Positions 22,757-35,879 of a stretch of 64,000 bases of DNA are shown piece after piece. The first letter of the stretch is position 1; each line of letters opens with the position of its first letter. Both the position numbers and the translations under genes were made by a program. This DNA is from Annona cherimola (taxonomy: Eukaryota; Streptophyta; Magnoliopsida; Magnoliales; Annonaceae), in contig CM059975.1 of NCBI GenBank assembly GCA_030490835.1, forward strand, positions 58,519,174 through 58,583,173, read 5' to 3'. The notes under the pieces are model-generated. The model saw only the letters and a program-made list of their open reading frames with translations, was not told where the DNA came from and made no database searches.

Positions 22757-23837
22757 TGTGAAACTCCGAATTTTAAGATTAATAAATATAGCTTGAAATC
22801 GTCTAAAGGATGAAAATCGAAATCTCATAAAATGAAGGGTTCAGGTGTAACCCATATGGGAAATGAAAATTAATGGAAAAAATGATTAAGTAAAGTAGGG
22901 ATTAGCGATAACCATGAAAAGAAAAAAATGGATGGAGAATGCTTAGGTGGAAACTCGTTAAAATTCAATTTCCATGTCATTTTGGAAATTTAAGAATATG
23001 GTTAAATTGGGAATTTCTTAGGAAATTCATATCTTACAATGTTGAAGTCCAATTGAGAAAAAATTTTAAGGATAACTTGATCATGAGGAAACTTACGTGA
23101 TCAACGGTGGAATTTTGAAAATTATGATTAAAAATATTATTATCATAATTAATGTTATGAATTAGCTTCAAAAGACCATAAGTTGGTCTATAATGATTAT
23201 TTCAAGATGAAAATTTTTATGGGTTATGAAGAATTATTTAGAATAATTATGAAAATTTCAAAATTCACATTCGAAATGTATGTGAATTTTGTGGAGACAT
23301 ATATATGTCCATTTTTAAATAATTAAATAAAAATAGGTACACAACTCCGATTAAGGTGAAATTTTAAGGGAAAGCTTAAATTAATACGCCCAATTTAATG
23401 AAGGAATTAAACTTTGGAAAACATATTTTCAAAATTTTAAAAAGAGATTTTATGTCCAAATATGATTAGTTAATTAAAATAAAACGAAATTTTTTAAAAA
23501 AAATTTCGAAAGGGAAATTTTTTGAGAAATTGTATATATATTAATTAGAAAAAATTTCATAATATATAAGTGTGAATATAGGCAGTTATGATTTAATTTA
23601 TTAATGTTGGAATTTACCATTTAAAAAAAGAGGAAAATGAGGACAACGCGGTGGATGACAGTGCACGGACAGCGGCAATTGCATTTTTTTTTTTAAAAAA
23701 AGAGAGATGATCTAAGGGAGGCACGTAAGATAAATGCATCAAGTGCTGGATTATAAAAAAATTGAACATCTATAATTGGGTTTAAACGACAACTGAAGTT
23801 GAGTGATTATTAACCACGGTGAGCCGCTAAACTGCAA

Positions 23838-23839
<2 letters not shown>

Positions 23840-23914
<75 letters not shown>
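23840..23914 (+). repeat. TA-dinucleotide microsatellite at the TATA box of L2
   Basis: About 37 TA units, followed by TATAAAGGGCAGAGAGATGG. L1 and L3 have only ATATATATAAAGGGCAGACA here. Confidence 0.95.
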
Positions 23915-23917
<3 letters not shown>

Positions 23918-25476
23918 GGCAGAGAGATGGAATGTGTCCATCCTGTTGAAGCTTTAAAGAAGTGCTGCTGAATTTTAATCAGGGCAGCGACATTTTCCAG
24001 CAAAGGAGAAAAAAAAGCAACTAGCAACAGGTTTTGTCCATTTTTTTTATTATTTTATTTTCTTTCCTTTAATACAGAAGCTCTTAAACAGGTTTCAGAA
24101 TTCTAATTCTTATTTTTCAGAAATTCTAGTTAATACCCTGAATATATAGATTGCTGGATGTTTTGTGGAAAAAATATTTGTTGCTCAAAATTTTGAATGG
24201 TGCATTTTGTAGACAGTTATAAGTATTAAAAAAAAAAACAAAAGAAGGGGTCAATGTACGTTCAGCAGGTATTAATGATTTTTAATTAAGATCAGTATGA
24301 TTTTCATATGACTTCAATTAATTCTGGCATGATTTTTCCGATTAAATCATTCAGCAAATAGATTAATTATTAAACTGAAAATTTTCCCAGCTGAATGTTA
24401 ATTGCTGCTGAACGTTTGGGCAGCAGCATTCTTTTTAAAAAAAAATTTATTTAAATGCAAAAGGGAAGGCATATTGCTGGACGGGCAGAACATTAAAAAA
24501 ATTTTGTTACTGAAATTTAATTAAGAAAGGTGGACGTTCCAAGCTTTCAAACAGGTTCGTCCTTTAAGTTTTTTTTATTATTCACGATATTTCGTTTTAA
24601 TTCTGAAATGCTTTTTTGTCCCCTGTTTGATGCTGATCGTTATTAAGATTTTTAATAACCAGTATGTATATAAATGCATGGATGATCATTGTTAACGTCC
24701 AGATTAATACATCAATTAATTACGGTTCTGATTTCATGTTGAATTAATGTCTAGATAGATTTTAATTTCTATTAAAATTGTGTTTAATATATGGCTTAAA
24801 AATACTGGGTATAAGTGACGATTAAAACAGATATTTATTATAATCATGATTTAATAGTGGATAGAAAATAATAAATAGATGTGTAAAGATTAATGCTAAA
24901 ACAGATTTTTATTTATTTATGTTGAATTAGCTAATTGAAATGATAAAAAAAAGGATAGACATGAAAACATGTTCAAAATGGATTTTTAAAACCTATTATA
25001 GTCATGTTTGTATAGTGGGTTGAAATGAAGGAATGAGGGACAATAATGGATGCAAAAACAGATTTCTAAATCTGTATAAACCATGTTTAATATATGGTTT
25101 TTGGATGATAAAAGGATGGGTAAGATTAATGTTAAAACCAATTTTATTTTCCTACATAATCATGTTTAATTTGTGGTTTATAGATAATGAAAGAAAGGTT
25201 GTAAAGTTTTTGAAAATTAGACAAGCATGGATTGTTTCTTTAATTTATTAAATATTAATCCATGCATATATAATGTTTAATTAAGTGTTAAAATGATTTA
25301 TTGGTTCGATAAGATATGACACCCAATCAAGTGACGTCAAAAATAGCTAGGCTAAAATGTTTGAATTTCATGGTCTAAATAGCCATGAAATAATGAGTAT
25401 GTGTATAAATGTTTAAAAACAGATTTTAAATTCTGTTCTAATCATGTTTAATTAGTGATTTATAGATGATGGAAGG

Positions 25477-28400
25477 TGTAACGCCCCAGCCCGAGCGTCA
25501 CAACCTTACCTCAAGATTATTCGACTGGTAAACGTGATCAGGATTGTTGCCCTGTCACACGGCGGGTTTTAATGGATTTATCCAATTTAAATATGTTCTC
25601 AAAGGAGTTTAATTCCTCATATTTTTATCTCATGCATATCTGAGTCATTTCCATCCAATAATGTCATAACTAGACATGATTTTCATAACATATTTCAAAC
25701 CATCTCATAAATCAGATGTCACTGCATGTACCTTTATAGATGTCAACATAAAACATCAAGGTAAATTTATAATCATTCAACATAAGTTTTTTTCATGAAC
25801 ATGAAACTTATAATGTTTTTCTCATTTCTCCAATGGATAGCTCCTGCTCCTTTGCCAGGTCTCTTTGTTCACCTGTTTATGGGTTTAGAAAACGAAAATG
25901 TGAGTCGAAACTCAATAAGCAAGCTGTATATTTTACAGGCAATTCATTTTAAAGGCATATTTATTTAAAAGCATTTTTCTCCCTTCAGTAGAGACACTTA
26001 TCAAGTGATCAACTACCTGTGGAGCAAAACCTTTCATAAATCATAAATACACATTTCATAAACATTTCATAAACTTTGGATGTGCAAATTCATCATTTCC
26101 ATTGATGACATTATCCTTCATGTGAGGGTACGCTAGCACGGGAAACATTTTTTCATGACATGATCCTTTCCATCCTTAGCGCCGGACTTACCGACTTGGC
26201 AACGTCAAGGGGGACCCCTTGTCCACTTACTACCTCGACTAGCCTACTTGATTTCCATTCCATGCATATCCTTTAGTTACCCCGACATTTTATACCTCCT
26301 TACACATGGATCTTGTCATTCTCATGTAGAGAATTCTTTGCACCATCCATCTTTAAACACCATTTCAATGAAACACCGTATAAACTCATGTTTCATCACA
26401 AATCATGCATAATTGTGAAACAGTAAACAATCATTTATTTCAATAGAAATAAACATTTCAATACGCATGTAGACAAGGAATGGTCATCCTTAAACAACTT
26501 GGAAAGCATTTAAAACAAAAATCATTTAGAAAGCTGCTTGCTTTCCTTGCTTGCTTAGCTTTCCGTTTTGCTTATCCCTTTGCCTTTGCCTATACATATA
26601 AGAATGATATAACATTCATATATTTCCTTTGCTTGTGTTCAACTCAGTTTTTCAACCCATTTTCATTAACATACATAATTCCTTCGACTTCTCAAGTCGT
26701 TACACCCGTATAGCACATGCTTGTGCGTTACATGAGCTATTACACATCACATTTAGCCCCCTAAGTAGGGTAATCATTCAATCACATAATAATCATCCAA
26801 TAATTATTATTTAATGTCTCATTACCTTTCTTAAGCTATTTTTCACTCCTTTTCCAAAATTCACACATCGGTGCCCGTTTAAAGCACATGTTATCCTTAG
26901 GCTTCATTAATCAATTTCAAATTTTGAAATTAATATCATGAAATTCTAAACAAATATATAATCATGAAATTTATCATATTTTCATGCTTTTTTGCACAAA
27001 ATCATATTTCACAAGGCATTTATCACCTATGCATATCTATTCTTTCTCATATGCCCATTTGGGATTTCGTAAAATTTTTTAAATCAGAAACTTGGTCACT
27101 AATTCAGTATGATAATTACCCTTAATTATCAATTTACTCAGATTATTTTTATGGGATTTAAATTCACTAATCATAGGTTTCCAAAACAGCAACTTTGGAA
27201 CCTATTTTTCACTCGTTTAACATGTCTTTTGACACATAACCCTAAGCAGTTTTATAAATCTGAATTTTTAGCAATTAATCCAAATTTTCCTAACCCAAAT
27301 TTATGTTATTAACATATATATCAATTTGGATCATTTCTACATAGGTTTCATATTTCTTTTTGATTTGTTTCTCAAACTATCCACATATGCTGAAATACGG
27401 CGTACTGAAATCTCTAAATCTTGATTTATAATCAAATAAAGGTATTTCAATCTGAAATTTCTATCATACATCAATAACTACATTCATTAACTTTATAAAT
27501 ATTTCATCACGAAATATTAACATTATATATTTATTTTGGCATTTTCACTGTGCTAGACAGTGTTGTGAGTTTAGGGTCAGCCCTAATCACGTGAATTATA
27601 AACCATACTAATATCACCCAAAAATAAATTTTGATTTTTTTAGAGTTATCCTCATGATGGATTATAATCATATAAAAATTCCGTATAAAAAATTCTTCTA
27701 AAAAATTATTAAAAATCATTGACTACAGTTGATCCTGTCACCCGTTCTACCCTGTTTAGGTTGATCTTCTCGGATTTTTAATTTGAAACCTGCTTAATAT
27801 TTCAATCTGAAATTTTGGTAGTCCCTTAATAATCATATAATAAGCTTGTAAACAAATTTTCATGGTGAAAATCCTTCATTTACTACTTCATTCATATTTT
27901 GGTATACAAAATCATATAACTTCTAGATTTGAGGCATAAAAAAAATTTAATGAAAATCATTACAGCAACATCAAAACATAGCACGTCCAATGCATAACAT
28001 GTTGTCCATTTTTTTCACCTTTCATGGCAGCTGCAATTCACGATTTTTCTGGAATTTTTTTCGCATAATTAAATGCTCATTTATGTATCCCAACATGTCA
28101 GCTATTTATGTGCATTATTTATAAAATAAAATATTGAAAAAATCCAGCAATAGCACCTTAGAACGTCCATGAATTTCCACCCTTGTCTATGCTAGTTTGA
28201 GCTCTCCTTAGCCCCTTAAATGTGGACATTAACGCATGGATAATTCATGGGATTTTTGCATTTTGTAATTATGCATAAAATACCCTGCATTGCACCTGCA
28301 TTTGACACCTATTTGGTCCATTAAAAATTGCATTAATTCAATGTACTCTAGCATTTAATGCATGGTACTCTTGAGGTGCAAAAGTCAACTATATACACCT

Positions 28401-28989
28401 TTTCCAATTCAGATATTTTTCCATCATAATATGCTTGATCTAAACCTTTCAAAATTTTAATCTCATGATTTCATTCAACCATTTTAAATTTCATCTTAAT
28501 CCAATTTTCCTAGCTCAAGTTATAGTTGTTTGAAGTTAACGGTTGGAATTGAGATATGATCAATAAATCATTACATTAATTTCATCAAGGATTTTCATAA
28601 CCCAATAATTTCATAATACCAAGCCCAACATCATCAACTTTCATCTCAAATTTCACTTGAATCCACCTTACAGGCGTTGAGTTATGAATTTTCTAGTGTT
28701 TTTCCACTAACTTGAGAATTATCCTTTTAAATTCTCGTAATCCATATCAAATAATCTAAAATGATTATTCATGATGTATTGGTGTATTTTAATCACCAAC
28801 CAATTATTCTAATCCCATTGTCTCATATCAGCTCATACTGATTACTCGAATCATCATTGCTAATCCTTAGCCGTGATTGCCATAATTTAGCAAATCACAA
28901 AAACATCTAAAAACTCCATTTAATCATATATAAGTCACATGTACATGTTCAATGCACACATTGAATCCTCCTTAGGTTGGGGTTTCACA
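25477..28989 (-). repeat. S1, solo LTR of a long-LTR gypsy family, antisense
   Basis: It is 3513 bp long. On the minus strand it starts TGTGAAACCCCAACC and ends GGGGCGTTACA. Perfect 5-bp duplications GAAGG lie at 25472-25476 and 28990-28994, and the uninterrupted site can be seen in L1 near 8475. Only one LTR exists, with no internal region, so it is a solo LTR left by LTR-LTR recombination. Its end sequences and U5 hairpin resemble those of L and S2, so the three families are related. No gene is seen on either strand. Confidence 0.93.
25534..25558 (-). other. Conserved U5 hairpin, S1 copy
   Basis: On the minus strand it reads GTGACAGG, GCAACAAT, CCTGATCAC. The arms pair apart from one missing base, and the loop is identical to that in L and S2. 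Confidence 0.6.
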
Positions 28990-30905
28990 GAAGGATGGTT
29001 AGTATTAGCCAAACATGTAAATGTGATTAGGAGATAGTTTTATGAGATAAAATATATATGGGTTAGAAAAATAAGTTCAAAGTGCAAGCATAGAATGTTA
29101 TAAATAGTCATTTTCATTTGTATAGGAAAAAGAAAAAGAAAAATGGAAGGTACAAGTTGACTACGCAGGTAAGCAAGCAACCCTTTTGAAAATACAATTT
29201 TATACAACTTTACTCTACAAATCTTAAATAGTTTTGGAAATTGCTTCATTAGAAGTAAATCCTTTCAATGTTGAAAAATGTTGAAATGCAAATGTTAAAA
29301 AGGTTGTGTTGGAAGGAAAATGAGATTTTAAAATGGTATTTGAAATAAATGTTTTAAAATAGTTTTGTTACAAGGTTTTGAAGTATTTTAATAATATGTT
29401 TCAAAGGTTCTCTAAATATTGGATTATTTTGGAATTTTCAAAATCTATTGTTCGAGAAGGATTTAAGGAAGGGCAACACGATAAATTAATTTGAAAAATA
29501 ATTTGAGTAATGTTCAAAGGATTATAGAAGTCTATCACATATAGAAATGAACAATAAGACAGGTGGACAAAAGTATATGATATTAGATGAAAGCATGTAC
29601 TTGCATGTCCTTTGATCATAAAAAACCCATAAATGGGAAAAGTGTTTGTAAGAAAATCTTTTGGTTTCAAATATTTTTAACAACGTTTTATCATTCAAAA
29701 AATTATTTACAAAACGATTAGAAAATATTGTTATCTCAAATATTTTCCTTGAATACTTCAAATGATTTATGAAATATAAATATTTTAAAGTTGGTCATCC
29801 TTCCAAAACGTTTTGAGTATAGAACTCGTTAAAATGGGTTAAGCCCAGTTTTCAAGATTTGAAAGGAATATAGGCTGAGGTCTGTAGTATTTTATGAAAC
29901 CATGTTAGCATCAAGTTTTCAGAAAAAGGACAGAGACTGTGGTCAGTGGTTTTTATAAAATCATGCTAGCATGTGAATGTGAAGGAAAAGTGTGCATAAA
30001 GATTATGTACTAGGTCTACTATAAAGGATATGCAAGCTGGACGCGGTTGCAAATTTCGCATCCTTTGCATAGGCCAAGTCTCTTGAATAAGGCTAAATGC
30101 CAGCGGCGCCCTCCCCGAAATGAGAGATGGACACGGATAGTCGCCTGGCTCGTGGGCTATCACCTGGAAAGGTTTCTCTCCTAAGGAAGGATGATCACTT
30201 GATAAGTGTCACCTACCAGATGGACAGAGACGTATTGCATGTTGCATATGCTTAAAAAGGGTTTTATGAAAAGTATTTTATGACATGAGAATGTCCTATG
30301 AGAAAAGGAGTTTCGCTGAAAAAGATTTTAGAACATAAATATGTCCATGGAAAAAGAATTTATATGTCAAGTTTTACAAGCATATGTTTGCCATGAATTG
30401 GGATTATGAAATGTTTATGAAAGATTTTTATGAAAAGGTTTCCTCCAATTGCTAGTCGAGCGCTTGTTAAGCGTTTACTACTGAATGGTGAGAAATGCAT
30501 TTAAAATGAAAAATGCTTGCTTATTGAGTTTCGACTCATATTTTGTTTTTCCCAACCATAGACAAGTATAGCACAAGCCACGCAGGAAAGGAAAAGAGTA
30601 TGAAGAAAAATTTTCAACAAGCTGGTCTGTATATGGTATGAATGATTATATGGAATTTTCAAAATATGTATGTATGAAATGTTTAGATTGAAAGAACTTG
30701 TGATGTAGATAAGTCAGTTATTATGATATGAATAATACATGTGAAATCGATGTCAAGAATGTGTTCATATATGATGATATGATGTTATATAATGAGATAT
30801 TATGAGTATCATGTGCAAAGTTGATGATAAGTATTTATTATGTGATGAAAGAAAAGGAATGAAAGAAAAAAAAATTGGACGAGATCCAATTAAAAATCTC
30901 GCCGT

Positions 30906-30932
30906 GTGATCAGGGCAACAATCCTGAGTCAC
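30906..30932 (+). other. Conserved U5 hairpin, L2 copy
   Basis: GTGATCAGG, loop GCAACAAT, CCTGAGTCAC. Nine pairs with one bulged G. Confidence 0.65.
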
Positions 30933-30993
30933 GTTTACCAATCAATAAAGATCCCGGAGTAAGGCTTCTAGGCACCCGGGTCGGGGTGCCACA

Positions 30994-31104
30994 GAAGTTG
31001 GAATCAGAGCAAGGATTGGTAAATAGGTGCAGAAAGAAAAGATTTGATATTACAAGGAGTAATATCGGAGTAAAGAATGGTAAATAGATATGATCCTGCA
31101 AGGA
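30994..31104 (+). other. INT2, first part with primer-like site
   Basis: It begins GAAGTTGGAATCAGAGC, a degenerate initiator-Met primer site, and aligns with the start of INT1. It ends with the 5-bp target AAGGA of S2 (31100-31104). Confidence 0.75.
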
Positions 31105-31163
31105 TGTGGCACCCCAAACCGAGACGTCACTTCCTTACCTCAAGACCTTATCGATTGGTAAAT

Positions 31164-31190
31164 GTGAATTAGGATTGTTGCCCTGATCAC
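31164..31190 (-). other. Conserved U5 hairpin, S2 copy
   Basis: On the minus strand: GTGATCAGG, GCAACAAT, CCTAATTCAC. Confidence 0.6.
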
Positions 31191-31672
31191 GCAGCGGGTT
31201 CTTAATTGGATCTCGTCTAAATTTTTTTTTCGTTCATCAACGTTCATATCTTTACATTTCACATCATACATCAAACAAGTGGCGATACACTTGTAATAAA
31301 ATTTCATATCGCATTCATAGCATCTCATCCTGTTTTTCTACAATGAAAGTTTCCTTGACTAAATCATCACATTTTACATCCATACATCCATACATTCAAT
31401 TATTGAATCATATAGAACTTAAAATTCTAATTAAGTTCATATATACATAAACGTACCTTAGCACTTTAAACCATGCTATCAATACATCATGGCTACCATC
31501 ACATACCTTCCTTTATTGCTTAGGTTTGCAACCTCTTGAGTTTCCCGGTACCTGTCTAAGGTTTGGAAAAAATAAAATGTGAGTGACAATTCAGTAAGCA
31601 AACATTTTATTATTAGGGCAAGACTTCCTTGAAAACCTTTTTCATAAACATCTTGAACACCTTTTTACTTGA

Positions 31673-32210
31673 GGATATCCATATGTCCTAAAACATTGTC
31701 ATAAAATCCCTTGTTCATAAGGACAGTTCCATGTCCTTGAACATTCTCATAAAATATTATTCTTAAAATTATTCACAAGTCACGTATGGGTTTGTTAAGG
31801 TAAAACATATGCCTTTCACCTTCTTTAATTAATTTTTTTTGGTTTCGTATGAACATTTCTAATGTTCCAAAACGTATACATAAAACTATCTTTCAATAGT
31901 GGACGTTCTACGTCCAAAACATTTTTCTTCTTAAATCCTTTAGCCAGAAGGACATTCTTATGTCCTAAAACATCATTCACATAAGCCTTTTCGGCAAAGG
32001 ACATTTTTATGTCCAAAATATTTTTTCATCATAAAATTCCTTTAGCTAAGAGACATTTGATGTCTCAAAATATTTTTGGCATGACTTTCTTGACAATGGA
32101 AATTCATATGTCCTAAAACACATTCCATTAAAATACTTGAGCATTAGACATTCTCATTTCCATAAACATTTTCCATTTAATCCTTTGGAAATGGACATTC
32201 TTATGTCCAA
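31673..32210. repeat. Degenerate tandem repeat of GGACAT/ATGTCC quasi-palindromes in S2
   Basis: About ten units, mostly 45-60 bp apart with one wider gap, each carry a near-palindrome such as GGACATTCTTATGTCC followed by AAAACAT. Examples are near 31910, 31948, 31999, 32050 and 32193. The L LTRs have only two related units. Confidence 0.75.
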
Positions 32211-32711
32211 AACCAAGTTTCATATAAATCTTTTTCATAATCCCCGCCTTGGGGCTTGTTTATAACAAACAAGACATATAAAATACATAACTCATTTTCA
32301 TAAATGCATTTGCATAAAAATATTTCTTTTCATTCCTGTTATTTACACTTTTGTGTAAAACACCCTTTCTTTTAGGATAACCATTTCATAAAAATCCCTT
32401 TAGAATAGTTTTCATAAAACATACTTTCAATCCCAGTCTTTGGGCTTTTCAAAAGCAAAACATAAGCAAATGCATTTCTCTCCATCCAGTAGTCACACTT
32501 AGCAAGTGATCATACTACCTTTTGGAAGAGAATCATTAACAACACGCTAGCCAAGTGGTTGTTCCTTTATCCTGCTCCCATCTCAGGGAGGGCGCCGCTG
32601 GCACTCCTGCCATCCCTTAGCGAATTGGCCTTATGTAGAGTGAGCCCCGGTCATCCCAACCGTGCTCTACAACCGGCCTATTCCTTGTACTGGTGCACCA
32701 TACATCATCAT

Positions 32712-32880
32712 GACGGACCACAACCCGTTTGGTTTAAAGTATTACAGACCGCAGCTCGTATCCTTTAAAATCGGGATTACAGACCTCAGTCTGCATCCAT
32801 AACTTAAAAACATCACAGACCAAAATCTGTGTCTTTAAAAAATTATTTTCAAAAACACATCACAGACCGCAGTCCGTGTC
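32712..32880. repeat. Five quasi-palindromic CAGACC/GTCTG units in S2
   Basis: Units at about 32712, 32744, 32778, 32814 and 32861, for example CACAGACCGCAGTCCGTGTC, spaced 32-47 bp. Two related units occur in L1 near 9360 and 9420. Confidence 0.7.
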
Positions 32881-35879
32881 AACTTGTAAAGCGAGCGCAC
32901 CCACTTTAAACAAGTTGTCATTTGAAATCTAATTTTAGGATGACCTTCCTTAAATTCTTTAAGAAACATTTTGAGTAAAATATTTTGATAAATATTTAAA
33001 ATATTTGAAAAATAATACATCTTAAAATTCTTATAAAAGAATTTCAAAACCTTTGAATTTTCAAAATTAAACCATATATTTTCTAACATTTTCTTGGTTT
33101 CCATTTCGGGGCCTTTTGCTCACAAAGTTATGCAATTATGCTACCCCTTCTCGACCACCCTAATAATCAAATTATTGTCCCCCTATCTATTATACCATTT
33201 TTACATAAGGGGCTTGCATAATCTTTTGCATACCATTTAGCAACCTGAAATGAAACCATTTTATGAAATCAACATAGGAGGTTGGTCATCCTTAAATCCC
33301 CTTCAACACATCCGTATAAACATTTTTCAAAACATTTTCAACATAGATTTCCTTATCTAAAGGAAATCAAAACTTTTTTGAATATCATTTCAAAACATAT
33401 GGACTATGTCCAAATCATTATTTATATTTAAATATCAATACATCAATTCCCATTTTCTTTTTCTTTCATAAACATAATTATTTATCATAAAACATCATAA
33501 AAGAAATTCAAAACTTATTTACATTTGTTGCTTTGTGAAAAAGGGCAAAATCCTCTTTTTCTTATAAAATATTTTTGAAACAACATCATAAAGAACTTGC
33601 TTGCTTAAAAACAAATTCTTAAAACCATTGGCATCAAACATGAAATCCTTTGCAAACATTATCACGGAGAACTTGCTTACTCATAAGCAAAATTCTCAAT
33701 TCCGTTAACATAAAGCATTGCCAATTTTTGGCAACACTGATGATAAAATTCTTAACTTAAAACGTATTGCTTGCTTCCCATGAAGCAAATATTGAGGCTT
33801 TTCATTAAAGTCATCATTTTCCAAAACTTGTGCTTGCCCATTCATAAAATATTCATAAAAGCATTGACATATCATCATTTCATCACATAAAGAAAAAATT
33901 AGAAATTTGAAAAGTTCGCTTGCTTACCTGAGATCGTCATAATCCCTTTCCTTCCAATATTTTCCTTGTATTTTCCTAGATAAACGAAAATAACATTTCA
34001 TTTATTTTCATCATCTTCAAATACTTATATTCCTTAGGTTTTCCAACCTACATAAATTGATTTGGACTTAGCTTGACCCACTTGTCCTTCAAGTTGGGTA
34101 CTCAACATAGCCTATACATATAAAATCATCCATTCATTCATTTTAATACCATTATGTAGGGTAAACTTGCATAAGTATAATAATCACTCATTAAATCATT
34201 ATTTGGAGGTTCATTACCTCCATTTATCATTTTTAACATAGTTTTCATTTTTCACACATCGGTGCTCATTTTAAGCACTTAGTTGCTAACTTAGGTATCA
34301 TATAATAATCTCAAATTTTGAGATTATCATTATTTAATAAAACAGCAACCTAATCCATGTGTTCCAATCATATCTTTATACATTTTTGCATTTTAACACT
34401 TCACATAATCCATTTATCATTTTTAACATCAAAACATGGAAATCGGGTCTTATACGTAACCCTAAGTTTCATCCTTTCTAAAACACATCTCTAATAGGTT
34501 AAATCCTCATAATCACTTATGATACTTATTTATATCCCATTTTAAGTTAAATTTCATCACAAAACCTGGAATTTAACATTTATCTTCATTTATTCCTTAA
34601 GTTGTCCATAATGCTAAATTCAGACACAATAAATTCTCAAAATCTTGAATTAATATCAAATAAAGTAGTTTTGATCTGAAATTTCTACCATACCTTAATA
34701 ACGACATTAATTATTCAAAATAAATATTTCCAGAATGAAATATTTATTATTGCTATTTATTTTGGTATTTTTACTCTGCTGGACAGCAGCATCCCTTTTC
34801 AGACAACTTGAATCACGCAAATTATGGGGTATATTTATACCCATAAAAACCTAATTTTTATATCTTATATATCCTGTAAAATTTTAAGCCCAAAATTTCT
34901 TGTATAAAAAGTATTAAAAATCATTTGTTGCAGCTGATCTTGACACCCGTTCAACCCTGTTCAGGTTGATTTTCTTAAATTTTTAATTTCCAACATGCTT
35001 ACCCTTTTGAGCTGAAAATTGGGTTGTTCCTTAATCACCCTATCATGAGTTATCAAAACAATTTTCATGCTAAAATTCATTCATTTACTATTTCGTTCAT
35101 ATTTTGGATTTCTATCTCATTTCTTCTAGGTTTTGTTCCCATATTTACATCTAATTTCAATAGATATGCAAAAACCCTTAATCATTTGTTCTTAATTCTT
35201 ATACCCAACATATATAATATATTAAATCATGATTCATTATCAAATCATGATATCCAATCCAAACAGCAACTTATTTTGTGTTTAAGAAAATTCAAGAGAA
35301 GTATACTTAAATTGAATCAAATTGAACTCCTCTTTGCTAGCTTGATTCCTCTTCTTTCTTCCCATTTTTCTTTCTCTTTTTCTCTTTTTTTTTCCCCTCC
35401 TCAATCTGCTGGAAAAAAGGGACATGAAGGACTGCTGGAAAATGGGTTTGCTCCTTAGCATTTTCTCTCTCCTCAACTCTTAATCAAATGGACGTGCACT
35501 TGGGGTAAAAATTGGATTTTCCAGCTCGTGGGCCCCAATTTTTACATTAATTAAAGCATGATTAAGACATGATTATCCCTTATTTCTTACATGGCAAAAT
35601 GTGGTCCATTTAAATTAAGTAATTATCTTATAAAAAATCATCAAAAATCCATAAATTAATGGACACAAATCTGCCCCCTGTTTGGACGTCCACTTTGTAT
35701 CAACTTTATCATTTTTTCCACAACAATTTGAATTTAATTAATGGATAATTAACCACCCTAGCTAATAGGCTACTTAGGGGTCCACTTTACTTATTTAAAA
35801 AAAATCTAAAAAATCAAATACAGCAGCCTTTGAACGTGCACCTCTCTTCCTTCATGTAGCTGTCCACTTGGGTGGGGTC

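Larger units (their letters stand above)
22757..30993 (+). repeat. L2, middle LTR of the tandem element, split by solo LTR S1
   Basis: It starts TGTGAAACTCCG after a polypurine tract and ends GGGGTGCCACA before a primer-like site, so it is bounded as both a 3' and a 5' LTR. Without S1 and one target copy it is about 4.7 kb. It aligns with L1 and L3. The main difference is the TA repeat in place of the TATA box. No gene is present. Confidence 0.9.

Noticed and set aside
23827..24027. Minus-strand open frame with an isoleucine-tyrosine repeat
   Set aside because: Translation of the TA microsatellite.
35024..35458. 144-codon open frame in S2
   Set aside because: AT-rich, no recognisable domain, inside a solo LTR, with low-complexity F/S-rich peptide.
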